DNA from: CBDBFH01 sp965204775
GTDB taxonomy: Bacteria > Pseudomonadota > Alphaproteobacteria > JAPOUT01 > G958296285
DNA: 64,000 bases
Direction: 5' to 3'
Assembly: GCA_965204775.1 (NCBI GenBank)
Contig: CBDBFH010000008.1
Span: 1 to 64,000, forward strand
Shown in pieces: positions 53,326 to 64,000 of the stretch. Positions within the stretch are counted from its first letter, which is position 1. Each line of letters begins with the position of its first letter. Below the pieces are notes generated by a model that saw only the letters and a list, made by a program, of their open reading frames with translations, did not search any database and had not been told where the DNA came from. Made by a program: the position numbers and the translations under genes.

Positions 53326-54438
53326 TCACGCCGGGGCGAGGCTGACGCGCTGGCCGATTTCAAATTGGACCCGCCCGGCGAGGTTGAGTTCCAGGATGAT
53401 ATTCTGGACCACGGCGGTGGACAGGCCGGTCTGCTGGATGACCTCGTCGACGGTGGTGGAGACGGGGCCGAGGCTTTCCAGAACTTTGGCCCGCATATCG
53501 GAGCTGATTTCGGGAGCGGGGCGTTCTGCCGCGGGCATGAGGGGGGGCGGGATTTCCCGGACCGGCCTGTCGATCAGGGGTGCGATCTCGCGCATGAGAT
53601 CGGCGGCGTTCTGGACCAGAACGGCTCCCTGGCTCAGGAGGAGATTGACGCCGTGGCTTCGGGGGTCGGCGGGGGAGCCGGGGACGGCGCCGACGATTCG
53701 GCCCTGTTCCAGCGCGAGGCGGGCGGTGATCATCGCGCCGGAGCGGCGGGGGGCCTCGACCACCAGCGTCGCCAGCGACAGGCCGGAGGAGATTCGGTTG
53801 CGGCGGGGGAAGTGCCGCCCCTGCGGGGAGAAGCCCAGAGGCATTTCGCTGACGATGCAGCCGGTCAGTTTGATCTCTTCATAGAGTTCGGCGTTTTCGG
53901 GGGGATAGACGAAATCGGCGCCCCCGGCGAGGACGGCGCAGGTTCCGCCTTCGAGCGCGGCCCGGTGGGCGGCGGAATCTATGCCCCGCGCCATGCCGGA
54001 GACGATGATGCATTTGTCGCGGGAGAGTTCGCGGGCGAGCTGTTCGGCCATGGCCCGGCCTGCGGCGGAAGCGGCGCGGGTGCCGACGACGGCCACGCAG
54101 GTCTGCTCCAGGATATGGGGGTGGCCCAGAACGGCCAGAACCGGGGGTGCGTCTTCGATTTTGGCGAGGAGGGCAGGGTATCCCGGCTGGTCATGAAAGA
54201 GGAAAGTTCCGCCCATTTCGGTGAGCGCGTCGAATTCGGCCTCGGCCCGCGCGACCGAACACAGGCGGATGCGCCGCCGCGATCCGCCGCGCAAGGCCAG
54301 ATCGGGCAGGGCTTCCAGTGCGCGGTCGGCGGAGCCGAAGCGGTCGAGCAGGGCGTAGAACGTAAGCGGCCCGACATTGTCGCTGCGGATCAGGCGCAGG
54401 CGGTGAATTTTTTCAGCGTCGCTGATCGGCGGGCTCAT
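53326..54438 (-). CDS. dprA: DNA processing protein DprA
   Basis: Protects incoming single-stranded DNA and loads RecA during natural transformation. It has 370 residues: an N-terminal SAM-like segment, a Rossmann core with VAVVGTRAASAAGRAMA, GMARGIDSAAHRAAL and LSLATLVVEAPRRSGAMIT, and a C-terminal winged helix (STTVDEVIQQTGLSTAVVQN). Start ATG 54438 overlaps the plsY stop by four bases. No other competence gene is in the window. Confidence 0.94.
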   Translation of the reverse strand: MSPPISDAEKIHRLRLIRSDNVGPLTFYALLDRFGSADRALEALPDLALRGGSRRRIRLCSVARAEAEFDALTEMGGTFLFHDQPGYPALLAKIEDAPPVLAVLGHPHILEQTCVAVVGTRAASAAGRAMAEQLARELSRDKCIIVSGMARGIDSAAHRAALEGGTCAVLAGGADFVYPPENAELYEEIKLTGCIVSEMPLGFSPQGRHFPRRNRISSGLSLATLVVEAPRRSGAMITARLALEQGRIVGAVPGSPADPRSHGVNLLLSQGAVLVQNAADLMREIAPLIDRPVREIPPPLMPAAERPAPEISSDMRAKVLESLGPVSTTVDEVIQQTGLSTAVVQNIILELNLAGRVQFEIGQRVSLAPA

Positions 54439-55049
54439 GATTTTTGACCGATTCGAGGCTCCTGCCCGGACAGGAGACGGCGGATATTGGCGTGGTGCCT
54501 GATGAACATCAGGACGGCGAAAAAGGCGGCGAGTTCGGCGATTTGCCATTCGCCGAACCAGATGGCGACAGGCGGCGCGGCGGCGGCGGCGGCGAGCGAG
54601 GCGATTGAGGAATAGCGCGTGACAAGCGCGGCGAGCAGATAGGCGAGCGCATAGATCAGAGCAAGCGGCCAGAACAGGCCGAGGAGGACGCCCAGCATGG
54701 TCGCCGAGCCTTTCCCCCCGCGAAATTGCAGCCAGAGCGGGAAAAGATGGCCCAGAAACGCCCCGGCCCCGGCGGCAACGGCCAGGTCAGGGCCGTAATT
54801 AGCGGCGAGGAGGACGGCAATCGTCCCTTTGGCGGCGTCGGCGAGGAGGGTGGCGGCGGCGAGTTTCACGCCTCCGGCGCGCAAAGCATTGGTCGTGCCG
54901 ATATTGCCGGAGCCGATCCGGCGCAGATCGCCGGATCCCGACAGGCGGGCGAAGAGCAGCCCGAAAGGGATTGAACCAAGCGCATATCCCCCGGCCAGCG
55001 CGGTGAGAAGATAGGGCAGGGCCAGACTCCAGCTGATTGGATCGGGCAT
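54435..55049 (-). CDS. plsY: Glycerol-3-phosphate acyltransferase PlsY
   Basis: Membrane enzyme using acyl-phosphate to make lysophosphatidic acid. It has 204 residues and five helices. Motifs include YALGSIPFGLL, GSGNIGTTNALRAGG and LFPLWLQFRGGKGSATMLG, matching the three conserved loops. ATG 55049 is chosen because it overlaps the pyrC' stop by one base; longer in-frame readings enter that gene. Confidence 0.94.
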   Translation of the reverse strand: MPDPISWSLALPYLLTALAGGYALGSIPFGLLFARLSGSGDLRRIGSGNIGTTNALRAGGVKLAAATLLADAAKGTIAVLLAANYGPDLAVAAGAGAFLGHLFPLWLQFRGGKGSATMLGVLLGLFWPLALIYALAYLLAALVTRYSSIASLAAAAAAPPVAIWFGEWQIAELAAFFAVLMFIRHHANIRRLLSGQEPRIGQKS

Positions 55050-56275
55050 CAAAACTCCCGTTCGAAAACGATCCTGCCGCCGATGATGGTCTTGAGGACA
55101 CGCCCTTGCAAGGTTCTTCCGTCGAGGGCGGCGTTTTTGGCGCTGGAGCGCAATTCGGAGAGATCGAAATCCTGCGCCTGCGCCATGTCGCACAAAGCCA
55201 GATCGGCAGGAGCGCCCGCCTCCAGACGGCCTCCCTCCAGATCCAGAATTTCCGCCGGGGCGCGGGTCATCGCATCAATCAGGCGGGGGAGGGGGATTTT
55301 GCCCTGCGCCGCCAGGGTCAGCGCGGCGGGCAGCAGCGTCTCGACCCCGGCGCTGCCGAAAGCCGACTCGCCGAAAGGCAACCGCTTGCTCTCCTCATTT
55401 TGAGGCATGTGGCCGGATACGATCACATCGATCACCCCCTCGGCGACCGCCTCGACCAGCGCCTCGCGGTCTTCCTGTGTGCGCAGAGGGGGCGAAACTT
55501 TGAGAAACGTGCGAAACCCCCCCATCTCCTCAATATGACTTTCATCAAGAAGAAGATGGTTTATCGAAACGCCGCAACTTACCGGCAACCCTTGATCTTT
55601 CGCCCGTTTGACCGGTTCAAGAGAGTGGCGGCTCGATAGCTGCTGAAAGTGAAGTTTCGCGCCGGTCATTTGGGCGAGGCGCAAGTCGCGCTCGACCATA
55701 ATCGTCTCCGCCTGCCAGGGAATTCCGGGCAGGCCCAGTTGAGCGGAGAGCGCGCCTTCATTCATCACGCCTGCGGCGGCCAGGGCGGGGTCTTCGGGCT
55801 GGTGCATGACCGGCGCGCCGAGATCGGCGGCCCAGCGCATGGCCCGCGCCATCACCTGCGCATCAGCGACGGGGTTGGCCCCGTTTGAGAAGGCGAAGAC
55901 CTCCTTTTTCTTCCAGAGGGAGGCGAGGTTGGCGAGTTTCTTCCCGGCCAGAGCCTCGGTGAGATGGATGGCTGAACCGATTCGGATATCTTTTCCGCCC
56001 GCCTCTTCAAGCCAGAGGAGATCCATTTCCGGGTGGCTGGCGGAAGGCATGAAGATCACCCGGCAAATGCCTCCGACGAAGGCGTTTTCAGCCCTGCGCC
56101 AAACGCAGGCGTCGATCAGTCCCGGGCAGAGGAGATGGTTTTGGCAGTCGATTTGCGCCGCGCCGGGCGGGGGTTTGAGTTGCGGCCCCAGCGCCTTGAT
56201 TTTGCCGTTTTGGATCAGGAGATCGGCGGGTTTTTCGCCATCGGGGAGGCGGGCGTTGCGGAGCAGGAGGCTCAC
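55049..56275 (-). CDS. pyrC: Dihydroorotase-like protein, probably non-catalytic (PyrC')
   Basis: Homologue of the class I dihydroorotases of pyrimidine synthesis, 408 residues, directly after pyrB. The metal-binding DxHxH that follows CPGLIDM in active enzymes is replaced by [12 protein letters not shown], and the catalytic Asp of the SDHAPH-like motif by [16 protein letters not shown]. Other core segments ([41 protein letters not shown]) are conserved. This pattern matches PyrC' proteins that only support aspartate carbamoyltransferase assembly. A separate active pyrC should exist elsewhere in the genome. It overlaps pyrB by four bases. Confidence 0.85.
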   Translation of the reverse strand: MSLLLRNARLPDGEKPADLLIQNGKIKALGPQLKPPPGAAQIDCQNHLLCPGLIDACVWRRAENAFVGGICRVIFMPSASHPEMDLLWLEEAGGKDIRIGSAIHLTEALAGKKLANLASLWKKKEVFAFSNGANPVADAQVMARAMRWAADLGAPVMHQPEDPALAAAGVMNEGALSAQLGLPGIPWQAETIMVERDLRLAQMTGAKLHFQQLSSRHSLEPVKRAKDQGLPVSCGVSINHLLLDESHIEEMGGFRTFLKVSPPLRTQEDREALVEAVAEGVIDVIVSGHMPQNEESKRLPFGESAFGSAGVETLLPAALTLAAQGKIPLPRLIDAMTRAPAEILDLEGGRLEAGAPADLALCDMAQAQDFDLSELRSSAKNAALDGRTLQGRVLKTIIGGRIVFEREF

Positions 56276-57222
56276 CGGGCGGCCTCCAGCAATTCGAGGA
56301 CCGCCATGCGCACGGCGACGCCGGTTTCGACCTGCTCGCGGATCAGGCTGCGGTCGAGGTCGTCGGCGAGCGCGCCGTCTATCTCGACCATGCGGTTCAT
56401 GGGTCCGGGGTGCATGACGAGCGCGCCGGGGCGGGCGCGTTCGAGGCGCTCATAGGTGAGGCCCATGCGGGTGAAGTAGTCGCGCTCGGAGGCGGCGAAA
56501 CTGCCCTGCATCCGCTCCTGCTGGAGGCGGAGCATCATGACGATGGAGCAGTCGCGCAGGCCCTCGTCGATGTCGTGGAAGACCTCGACGCCGAAGGCTT
56601 CGCGGGCGTTGGGGGGGGTGAGGGTTGAGGGTGCGATCAGGCGCAGTTGCGCGCCCATTGTTTTCAGGAGCCAGATATTTGAGCGCGCGACCCGGCTGTG
56701 GAGGATGTCGCCGCAGATGGCGATTTTGAGGCCTTTGATATTGCCTTTGCGCCGGCGGATGGTGAGGGCGTCGAGCAGGGCCTGAGTTGGATGTTCATGC
56801 GCGCCGTCTCCGGCGTTGACGACGGCGCAGTCGACTTTGCGGGCGAGGAGCTGGACGGCGCCGGGCTGATTGTGCCGAATGACGAGGATGTCGGGGCGCA
56901 TGGCGTTGAGGGTCATGGCGGTGTCGATGAGGGATTCGCCTTTTTTGATGGAGCTGGCCTCGCTGTGCATGGCGACGACGTCGGCGCCGAGGCGCTTGGC
57001 GGCGAGGTCGAAGGAGACCTGGGTTCGGGTCGAGGTTTCGAAGAAGAGGTTGATGACGGTGCGGCCTGCGAGGGGTCTGTCGCGGGCTTTGGGGTTTTTG
57101 CGCGCGGCTTCGGCGTGGCGCTCGGCGCGGGCGAGGATTTTTTCGATGCCGGAAAGGGGGAGGGTTCGCGCCGCCAGCAGATGGCGCGGGAAGGCGAGGG
57201 GCGCGTCGGAGGGCGGCTTCAT
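56272..57222 (-). CDS. pyrB: Aspartate carbamoyltransferase catalytic subunit
   Basis: Second step of pyrimidine synthesis: carbamoyl phosphate and aspartate to carbamoyl aspartate. It has 316 residues. Carbamoyl-phosphate site [13 protein letters not shown], then [12 protein letters not shown] and [17 protein letters not shown] are intact. ATG 57222 gives the usual N-terminus; an upstream in-frame ATG at 57261 is less likely. Together with pyrC' it forms the two-gene unit known from ATCase/PyrC' complexes. Confidence 0.96.
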   Translation of the reverse strand: MKPPSDAPLAFPRHLLAARTLPLSGIEKILARAERHAEAARKNPKARDRPLAGRTVINLFFETSTRTQVSFDLAAKRLGADVVAMHSEASSIKKGESLIDTAMTLNAMRPDILVIRHNQPGAVQLLARKVDCAVVNAGDGAHEHPTQALLDALTIRRRKGNIKGLKIAICGDILHSRVARSNIWLLKTMGAQLRLIAPSTLTPPNAREAFGVEVFHDIDEGLRDCSIVMMLRLQQERMQGSFAASERDYFTRMGLTYERLERARPGALVMHPGPMNRMVEIDGALADDLDRSLIREQVETGVAVRMAVLELLEAAR

Positions 57223-57315
57223 CAAAGGCGCATTGTATCGGCCCGCCCGCCCCTTTGACAAGGCGGCATTTCATCGCCCTCACCGCCCCTCTGTGGCGCG
57301 ACCTCGAACGAAAGA

Positions 57316-57846
57316 TCAGCCGGTTGCGCCGGACGGCTGCGCCAGCCGGTCGAGCGCGCCTTGAAGAATATGAACGGCGGCGAGGTCGTCAAACCCGGCC
57401 TGTGCGGCGGATTTGGGTTTGGGGAGCTGCGCCTGCCGGTGCATCTGTTCGGCGGCTTTGGTCGAGAGCCGCTCGTCCCATAAGACGAGGGGCGGGCCGG
57501 GTTGGTTGCCGAGCGCCCCTTCGAGGTCGCGGGCGAAGCTGCGGACCGCCTGGGCGCGGCGTCCTTCGCTCCCGTCCATCCGCAGGGGCAGGCCGAGAAC
57601 GATTGCCCCGGCCCGATATTCGGCGGCGAGGCGGCGCAGGGCGTCGAGATCGGCGGCGAGGCGGGTTCGGACCAGAACTCTGACAGGCAGAGCAATGCGG
57701 CGTGCCGGGTCGGAGACGGCAATTCCGATTCGCCGCGCCCCGTGATCGAGGCCCAGCAGCCTCCGGCCCGGAGCCAAACCGGCAAGAGGCGAAAAATCCC
57801 CGGCGCGCTTCTTGAATCTCGGAGCGGTCCCCATTTCAATTCTCAT
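57316..57846 (-). CDS. ruvX: Putative pre-16S rRNA nuclease (YqgF/RuvX)
   Basis: RNase H-fold nuclease thought to trim the 5' end of 16S rRNA. It has 176 residues with LLGLDHGARRIGIAVSD, IVLGLPLRMDGSEG and LWDERLSTKAAEQ, which carry the catalytic acidic residues, and a final DDLAAVHILQ. The start ATG 57846 is supported by a strong GGGAGG five bases upstream. First gene of the minus-strand run. Confidence 0.92.
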   Translation of the reverse strand: MRIEMGTAPRFKKRAGDFSPLAGLAPGRRLLGLDHGARRIGIAVSDPARRIALPVRVLVRTRLAADLDALRRLAAEYRAGAIVLGLPLRMDGSEGRRAQAVRSFARDLEGALGNQPGPPLVLWDERLSTKAAEQMHRQAQLPKPKSAAQAGFDDLAAVHILQGALDRLAQPSGATG

Positions 57847-57968
57847 ATAGGCCTCCCAAACCGGCCCCCGCAAGCCGGGCGGCCTGCTAACGGCTCCCGG
57901 CCACAGGCTCGCCTGACGGCTTGCCTGACGGCTTGCCCGGCGTGGGCTGATGGGCTAGAACTTTCTCC

Positions 57969-58280
57969 ATGACGACACTCCTCATTGCGGTTCATCTCCT
58001 GCTGGCGCTGGCGATCATCGCCGCCGTGCTCCTCCAGCGCTCCGAGGGCGGCGCGCTGGGCATCGGCGGCGGCGGCGGCAGCTTCATGACCGGGCGCGGA
58101 ACCGCCAGTTTCCTTACCCGATTCACCGCCTTCCTCGGCATCTGCTTCTTCCTGACCAGCATTGGCCTCACCCTCCTCGCCCGCCAGAACGAATCAGCCT
58201 CCATCCTCGACGACCTCCCCCAGACCGAGCAGCCCGCCGCACCCCTCATACTCCCCGGCATCACGCCTCCCCAGCCCTGA
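57969..58280 (+). CDS. secG: Protein-export membrane protein SecG
   Basis: Accessory subunit of the SecYEG channel, 103 residues, two helices: MTTLLIAVHLLLALAIIAAV and FTAFLGICFFLTSIGLTLLA with the Gly-rich GALGIGGGGG loop between them. It precedes pyrG by 83 bases, a common alphaproteobacterial order. The usual upstream tpiA is absent here. Confidence 0.93.
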   Translation: MTTLLIAVHLLLALAIIAAVLLQRSEGGALGIGGGGGSFMTGRGTASFLTRFTAFLGICFFLTSIGLTLLARQNESASILDDLPQTEQPAAPLILPGITPPQP

Positions 58281-58351
58281 GCGGAGCCCGGCCTCATGCA
58301 ACCGCCCCCGAAGCAAAGAAAAGCCGGGGCGGACTGCCTCTTGCGTGTTAG

Positions 58352-59988
<1,637 letters not shown>

Positions 59989-59989
<1 letters not shown>

Positions 59990-60852
59990 TGACCCGGCCG
60001 CCCGCCCCGCATCATGAAGTCCGGGCCGGAAGCGTCCGCTTCGCCAACGACGCGCCGCTGGCCGTGATCGCCGGGCCCTGCGCCCTGGAGAGCCGCGCCC
60101 ACGCGCTCGAAATGGCCTCCGCCCTGAAGGAAATCGCCGACCGCCTGAATATCGGCCTCGTCTACAAAACCTCCTTCGACAAGGCCAACCGCACCGGCAG
60201 CCGCTCGCCGCGCGGCATCGGACTGGAGCAGGCCCTTCCCATCTTCGACGAATTGCGCCAGACCACCGGCCTGCCCGTCCTGACCGACGTCCACGCCCCT
60301 GAACAATGCGCCCGCGCCGCCGGACATGTCGATATTCTTCAGATTCCGGCCTTCCTCTGCCGCCAGACCGATCTGCTTGAAGCCGCCGCCCGGACCGGAA
60401 AGCCGGTCAACGTAAAGAAGGGGCAGTTTCTGGCTCCCTGGGACATGCAGCATGTGGTCGGCAAACTGCTTCACGCCGGGGCGCGCGATATTCTGCTGAC
60501 CGAGCGCGGGGTCTCCTTTGGCTACAACCGCCTTGTCTGCGACATGCAGGCGCTGCCGGTTTTGCGCCGGACGGGCTGTCCGGTGGTCTTTGATGCGACC
60601 CATGCCGTGCAGGAGCCGGGGGGCCGGGGCGGCGCGTCCGGCGGCAATCGCGCGATGGCGCCGGTTCTGGCCCGCGCGGCGGCGGCGGTCGGGGTGGCGG
60701 CGGTCTTCATGGAGACCCATCAGGACCCCGACAGCGCCCCCTCCGACGGGCCGAATATGATCCGCCTGTGCGATCTGGAAGGAATCGTCCGGGAACTGGT
60801 AGATTTCGACAGACTGGCCAAGAGTTATCCTGCCGGACAGGAGAGGCAATGA
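59989..60852 (+). CDS. kdsA: 3-deoxy-8-phosphooctulonate synthase
   Basis: Makes Kdo-8-phosphate for the inner core of lipopolysaccharide. It has 287 residues with [31 protein letters not shown] and [12 protein letters not shown], plus a Cys in the metal-binding AGPCALE segment. Its presence indicates an LPS-containing outer membrane. It overlaps pyrG by one base and eno by four. Confidence 0.96.
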
Positions 60853-62144
60853 GCGCGATTGCCGCAATAACCGGGCGCGAGATTCTCGACAGCCGGGGCA
60901 ATCCGGCGCTGGAGGTTGAGGTGCAGCTGGAGGGCGCGGGAGGGAAGGGGGTTTGCGCCTATGCGGCGGTGCCTTCGGGCGCTTCGACTGGCCGCCACGA
61001 GGCGCTGGAAAAGCGCGACCGCGACCCCGCCCGCTACGGCGGCAAGGGTTTGCTGAAGGCGGTCGAGGCGGTCGAGGGCGAAATCTTTGAGGCCCTCTGC
61101 GGGATTGAGGTTTCCCGCCAGCGCCATATTGACGCGATGATGATTGATCTTGACGGCAGTCCGGACAAATCCCGCCTGGGGGCGAACGCGATTTTGGGTG
61201 TTTCGCTGGCGGCGGCCCATGCGGCGGCGCGGGCGCAGGGTCTGCCGCTTTTCCGCTATCTGGGCGGGGCGGGGGCGCGGGTTTTGCCGATGCCCCTGAT
61301 GAATGTGATCAATGGCGGCGCTCATGCCGACAATCGTCTGGATGTGCAGGAGTTCATGATTGCGCCTGCGGGGGCTTCGTCGTTTTCCGAGGCGCTGCGG
61401 ATGGGGGCCGAGACGTTTCATGCGCTGAAGGCGGAGCTGCGGAGCCGGGGCCAGAGCGTCAATGTCGGCGACGAGGGCGGCTTCGCCCCGGACCTTACCA
61501 CGGGCCGGGAGGCGCTGGACTGCCTGATGAAGGCGATTGAATCTGCGGGCTTCAAACCGGGGCGGGATGTCTTTCTTGCACTGGATGTGGCGGCTTCCGA
61601 GCTGTTTCGTGAGGAGCGCTATCACCTGCGCGGGGCGAAGGCGCTCGACCGGGAAGGCATGGCCGCTTATCTGGAGGAGATTGCCGGGGCCTATCCGCTC
61701 TTTTCCATCGAGGACGGCATGGCCGAGGACGACTGGCAGGGCTGGCAATTGCTGACGGAGAAGCTGGGAGACCGGATCAAGCTGGTCGGCGACGATCTCT
61801 TTGCGACCAATACCGAGCGTCTGGCGCGGGGGATCGGCGGGAAGGCGGCGAATGCGATTCTGGTCAAGCCCAATCAGATCGGAACCCTGACCGAGGCCTG
61901 CGACGTAATTGAGCAGGCGAAGACGGCGGGTTTTGCGGTGATCGTCTCGCACCGGTCGGGGGAGACCGAGGATGCGACCATTGCCGATCTGGCGGTTGCG
62001 CATAATTGCGGTCTGATCAAGACCGGTTCGCTCTCGCGTTCCGAGCGGACGGCGAAGTATAATCGCCTGATCCGGATCGAGGAGATGCTGGGCGGCGAGG
62101 CCTGCTATGCCGGTCCGGGTCTGGTTGCCGACAGGGAATGGTGA
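60849..62144 (+). CDS. eno: Enolase
   Basis: Converts 2-phosphoglycerate to phosphoenolpyruvate. It has 431 residues, normal length. [20 protein letters not shown], the Mg-binding residues in [20 protein letters not shown] and VGDDLFATN, and [18 protein letters not shown] are intact. ATG 60849 overlaps the kdsA stop by four bases; a longer in-frame reading only shadows kdsA. The stop shares one base with the lipA start. Confidence 0.97.
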   Translation: MSAIAAITGREILDSRGNPALEVEVQLEGAGGKGVCAYAAVPSGASTGRHEALEKRDRDPARYGGKGLLKAVEAVEGEIFEALCGIEVSRQRHIDAMMIDLDGSPDKSRLGANAILGVSLAAAHAAARAQGLPLFRYLGGAGARVLPMPLMNVINGGAHADNRLDVQEFMIAPAGASSFSEALRMGAETFHALKAELRSRGQSVNVGDEGGFAPDLTTGREALDCLMKAIESAGFKPGRDVFLALDVAASELFREERYHLRGAKALDREGMAAYLEEIAGAYPLFSIEDGMAEDDWQGWQLLTEKLGDRIKLVGDDLFATNTERLARGIGGKAANAILVKPNQIGTLTEACDVIEQAKTAGFAVIVSHRSGETEDATIADLAVAHNCGLIKTGSLSRSERTAKYNRLIRIEEMLGGEACYAGPGLVADREW

Positions 62145-63064
62145 TGGAGGCGCCCCCACAAGAAGATGTTTTGCGCCGGAGGCCCGGCCCTCGGTTGCCG
62201 CGCTGGCTTAAGGTTCGCATTCCCGGCGGCCCCGGCTATGCGCGCACGAAGGCGATTGTGCGCCGCCGGGGTCTGGCGACGGTCTGTGAGGAGGCGGCCT
62301 GCCCCAATATCGGCGAGTGCTGGGCGAAGTCCCATGCGACCCTGATGATCATGGGGGAGATTTGCACGCGGGCCTGTGCGTTCTGCAATGTGCGGACGGG
62401 CAGGCCGGGGCCTCTCGACCCCGGCGAACCGGCCCGCGCCGGGGCGGCGGTGGCCGAAATGGGCCTGTCTCATGTTGTTATTACCTCGGTTGACCGGGAT
62501 GACCTGGCCGACGGCGGCGCGGAGCATTTTGCCTGCGTCTTGCGGGCGATCCGGGCGGCGGCCCCCGGCACGACGATTGAGGCGCTGACCCCTGATTTCC
62601 GCAACAAATCGGGTGCGCTGGAGAAACTTCTGGCCGCCCGGCCTGATGTCTTCAATCACAATCTGGAGACTGTTCCCCGCCTCTACCGGACGATCCGGCG
62701 AGGGAGCCGCTATGCGCATTCCTTGTCGCTGCTGGAGCGGGCCAGAAGCCTTGCTCCGGGGGTTTTCACCAAATCGGGCCTGATGGCCGGTCTGGGCGAG
62801 AGCCGGGAAGAACTCCGGGAGGTGATGCAGGACATGCGCCGGGCCGGGGTGGATTTCATCACAATCGGCCAATATCTGCGTCCGACCGCGGCGCATGCGC
62901 CGGTGGCGCGGTTTGTGCCTCCGGAGGAATTCGACGAGATCGCCGGGGAGGCCTGGGCGCTGGGCTTCTCGATGGTCGCCTCCGGGCCGCTGGTGCGCTC
63001 CTCCTATCACGCGGAGCGGGACTTCGCCCGCCTCAAGGCCCTCAAGGCGCGTGCCGAACATTGA
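62144..63064 (+). CDS. lipA: Lipoyl synthase
   Basis: Radical-SAM enzyme that inserts two sulfurs into octanoyl groups to form lipoate. It has 306 residues. The auxiliary cluster motif is [12 protein letters not shown] (C-x4-C-x5-C) and the radical-SAM motif is CTRACAFC (C-x3-C-x2-C). [14 protein letters not shown] and the C-terminal SSYHAERDF, with the conserved Ser ligand, are present. ATG 62144 overlaps eno by one base; ATG 62138 is an alternative two codons upstream. In relatives the pyruvate dehydrogenase genes lie between eno and lipA but are absent here. Confidence 0.96.
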   Translation: MEAPPQEDVLRRRPGPRLPRWLKVRIPGGPGYARTKAIVRRRGLATVCEEAACPNIGECWAKSHATLMIMGEICTRACAFCNVRTGRPGPLDPGEPARAGAAVAEMGLSHVVITSVDRDDLADGGAEHFACVLRAIRAAAPGTTIEALTPDFRNKSGALEKLLAARPDVFNHNLETVPRLYRTIRRGSRYAHSLSLLERARSLAPGVFTKSGLMAGLGESREELREVMQDMRRAGVDFITIGQYLRPTAAHAPVARFVPPEEFDEIAGEAWALGFSMVASGPLVRSSYHAERDFARLKALKARAEH

Positions 63065-63521
63065 CCTGCGGCGGGAGAGCCGCCATCCGCCTGGCTTCCT
63101 TTTCGATCTGGTCGCCGACATTGAACGCTACCCGGAATTTCTGCCGGTCTGCACCGGGGCCGGAATTCTCAGCCGGGAAGGGGAAGTTCTGACCGCCGAA
63201 CTTGCGCTGGACTACCGCCTGATCCATATGCGTTTCGCCAGTTGCGTCCGCCTCGACCGCGAGGTCCTGACCATTGAGGCCGAACTTCTGCGCGGCCCCT
63301 TCCGGCATTTGACCTGTCTCTGGAGGTTTTTCAAACAGGGTAAGAAAACAGAGATAACCATCTCTATCGATTACGAATTTTCGAGTTTTTCCCTGCGCCG
63401 GGTGGCGGAGCCTCTGATGGATTTTGCGGTCCGGAGCATGGTCCGCCGCTTTGAGGAACGCGCCGATGCACTGGCCGCTTCCGACCTGAAGGTCATCGGA
63501 GCAGGGAAAAATAAATCTTGA
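63051..63521 (+). CDS. COQ10/RatA-like ubiquinone-binding START protein
   Basis: SRPBCC-fold protein of 156 residues linked to ubiquinone handling (yeast COQ10) or, for the RatA name, ribosome association. [20 protein letters not shown] is the family signature and [15 protein letters not shown] [19 protein letters not shown] the second core. Start GTG 63051 overlaps the lipA end by 14 bases. lipA followed by this gene is a conserved alphaproteobacterial pair. The COQ10 role is favoured because of the aerobic complex I context (inference). Confidence 0.88.
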   Translation: MPNIDLRRESRHPPGFLFDLVADIERYPEFLPVCTGAGILSREGEVLTAELALDYRLIHMRFASCVRLDREVLTIEAELLRGPFRHLTCLWRFFKQGKKTEITISIDYEFSSFSLRRVAEPLMDFAVRSMVRRFEERADALAASDLKVIGAGKNKS

Positions 63522-64000
63522 AAACCCTATTTTAAGGTCTTGACTTTCTCCTTTAGTTTGCCAATATTTAATCTTGATTCAGAGATTGAACAGCAACCCG
63601 AGAACAGGATTCCATGAAAATCATGCAGGTCTGCAAGCGGTTCCCCACTCAAGAAAGCTGCATCGCTTATCTTGAGCAGGCTCGTTGGCGAGGCAGGCCG
63701 ACTTGCCCTTACTGTCGGTCCACTAAGACCGCCCGCAACCAGCATCGTCATCGTTGCTACAACTGCAAAACCTCGTTCAGCGTGGTGGTTGGTACGATCT
63801 TCCACCATACCCACCTACCACTACAAAAGTGGTTTCTGGCGATCATGCTAATACTGAATGCCAAGAAGGTGCCTTCAGCACTTCAGCTTGCCCGTGATCT
63901 TCAAGTCAACAAGAACACAGCATGGCGGATCATGAGGCAGATTCGTGATACCAGCATGCAAGCCGAACAACGCAGACTGCTAACCGGCCTCGCCGAATCT
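63522..64000 (+). mobile_element. Partial insertion sequence, IS1595-like
   Basis: From the end of the COQ10-like gene the DNA becomes visibly richer in A and T, marking imported sequence. It contains a transposase start at 63614. The left terminal inverted repeat cannot be fixed; it should lie in 63522-63613, where a short dyad AATCT/AGATT (63568-63590) is the only symmetry noted. The right end is outside the window. Confidence 0.65.
63614..64000 (+). CDS. IS1595 family transposase, 3' partial
   Basis: The first 129 residues of a transposase of the IS1595/ISXO2 group. It shows the N-terminal zinc ribbon (CPYCRSTKTARN, then CYNCKTSFSVVVGTIF) and the following helix-turn-helix-like segment LQLARDLQVNKNTAWRIMRQ. 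The DDE/ISXO2-like catalytic domain lies beyond the right edge. No frame break is visible in the part seen. ATG 63614 is the only sensible start. Confidence 0.88.
   Translation, partial: MKIMQVCKRFPTQESCIAYLEQARWRGRPTCPYCRSTKTARNQHRHRCYNCKTSFSVVVGTIFHHTHLPLQKWFLAIMLILNAKKVPSALQLARDLQVNKNTAWRIMRQIRDTSMQAEQRRLLTGLAES

Overview
The window holds two unrelated pieces of bacterial chromosome joined at about position 7,500. The left piece (1-7,502) is a terminal-oxidase locus: a di-haem cytochrome c, cytochrome c oxidase subunits II, I, III and IV, haem A and haem O synthases, and an SCO/DUF420 copper-assembly protein. Its codon choice (many CTC and TTG leucines) differs from the rest, and three of its genes carry single-base frameshifts in or beside short G or C runs. 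Its lineage is unclear. The A2-type (YSHPAVY) subunit I and the subunit II CuA loop suggest a Planctomycetota- or Myxococcota-like bacterium, which is inference. At 7,497-7,503 the DUF420 domain breaks off and the next in-frame codon is already about residue 270 of Lon protease. Two conserved genes broken at one point suggest a chimeric assembly or an illegitimate join.

The right piece (7,503-63,521) is strongly GC-rich and looks alphaproteobacterial. Evidence is the nuo-birA-rnj-epimerase-DUF1467 cluster, the pyrB-pyrC'-plsY-dprA-topA-rnr cluster, pyrG-kdsA-eno-lipA-coq10, and tRNA-Tyr/Gly-tuf-tRNA-Trp-secE-nusG. kdsA implies Kdo-containing lipopolysaccharide. Genes are tightly packed, with many 1- and 4-base start/stop overlaps.

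Layout of the right piece: lon 3' part, HU, an MT-A70 methyltransferase whose frame runs through tRNA-Val, then tRNAs, tuf, secE, nusG and rplK (7.5-13.3 kb). Next come two paralogous, internally duplicated membrane proteins of unknown function, placed between rplK and rplA (13.4-14.6 kb). After them are rplA, rplJ, rplL, rpoB and rpoC, followed directly by rpsM, rpsK, rpoA and rplQ (14.6-27.1 kb). The str, S10 and spc ribosomal blocks that often lie between these groups are absent. A convergent SLC13/DASS transporter and tRNA-Asp follow. The complete 13-gene complex I operon (28.8-42.7 kb) has NuoE and NuoF fused. birA, ribonuclease J, a methylmalonyl-CoA epimerase and DUF1467 end the plus-strand run (42.8-46.0 kb). 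A minus-strand run (46.0-57.8 kb) carries ruvX, pyrB, non-catalytic pyrC', plsY, dprA, topA, rnr, an MFS transporter, rpmG and an aldehyde dehydrogenase. secG, pyrG, kdsA, eno, lipA and a COQ10/RatA-like gene follow on the plus strand (58.0-63.5 kb).

The right edge (63.5-64.0 kb) turns visibly lower in GC and contains the start of an IS1595-like transposase cut by the window end. No CRISPR array, prophage or rRNA was seen. No stretch over 300 bases lacks a gene. The most novel item is the pair of duplicated membrane proteins inside the ribosomal/RNA polymerase operon.
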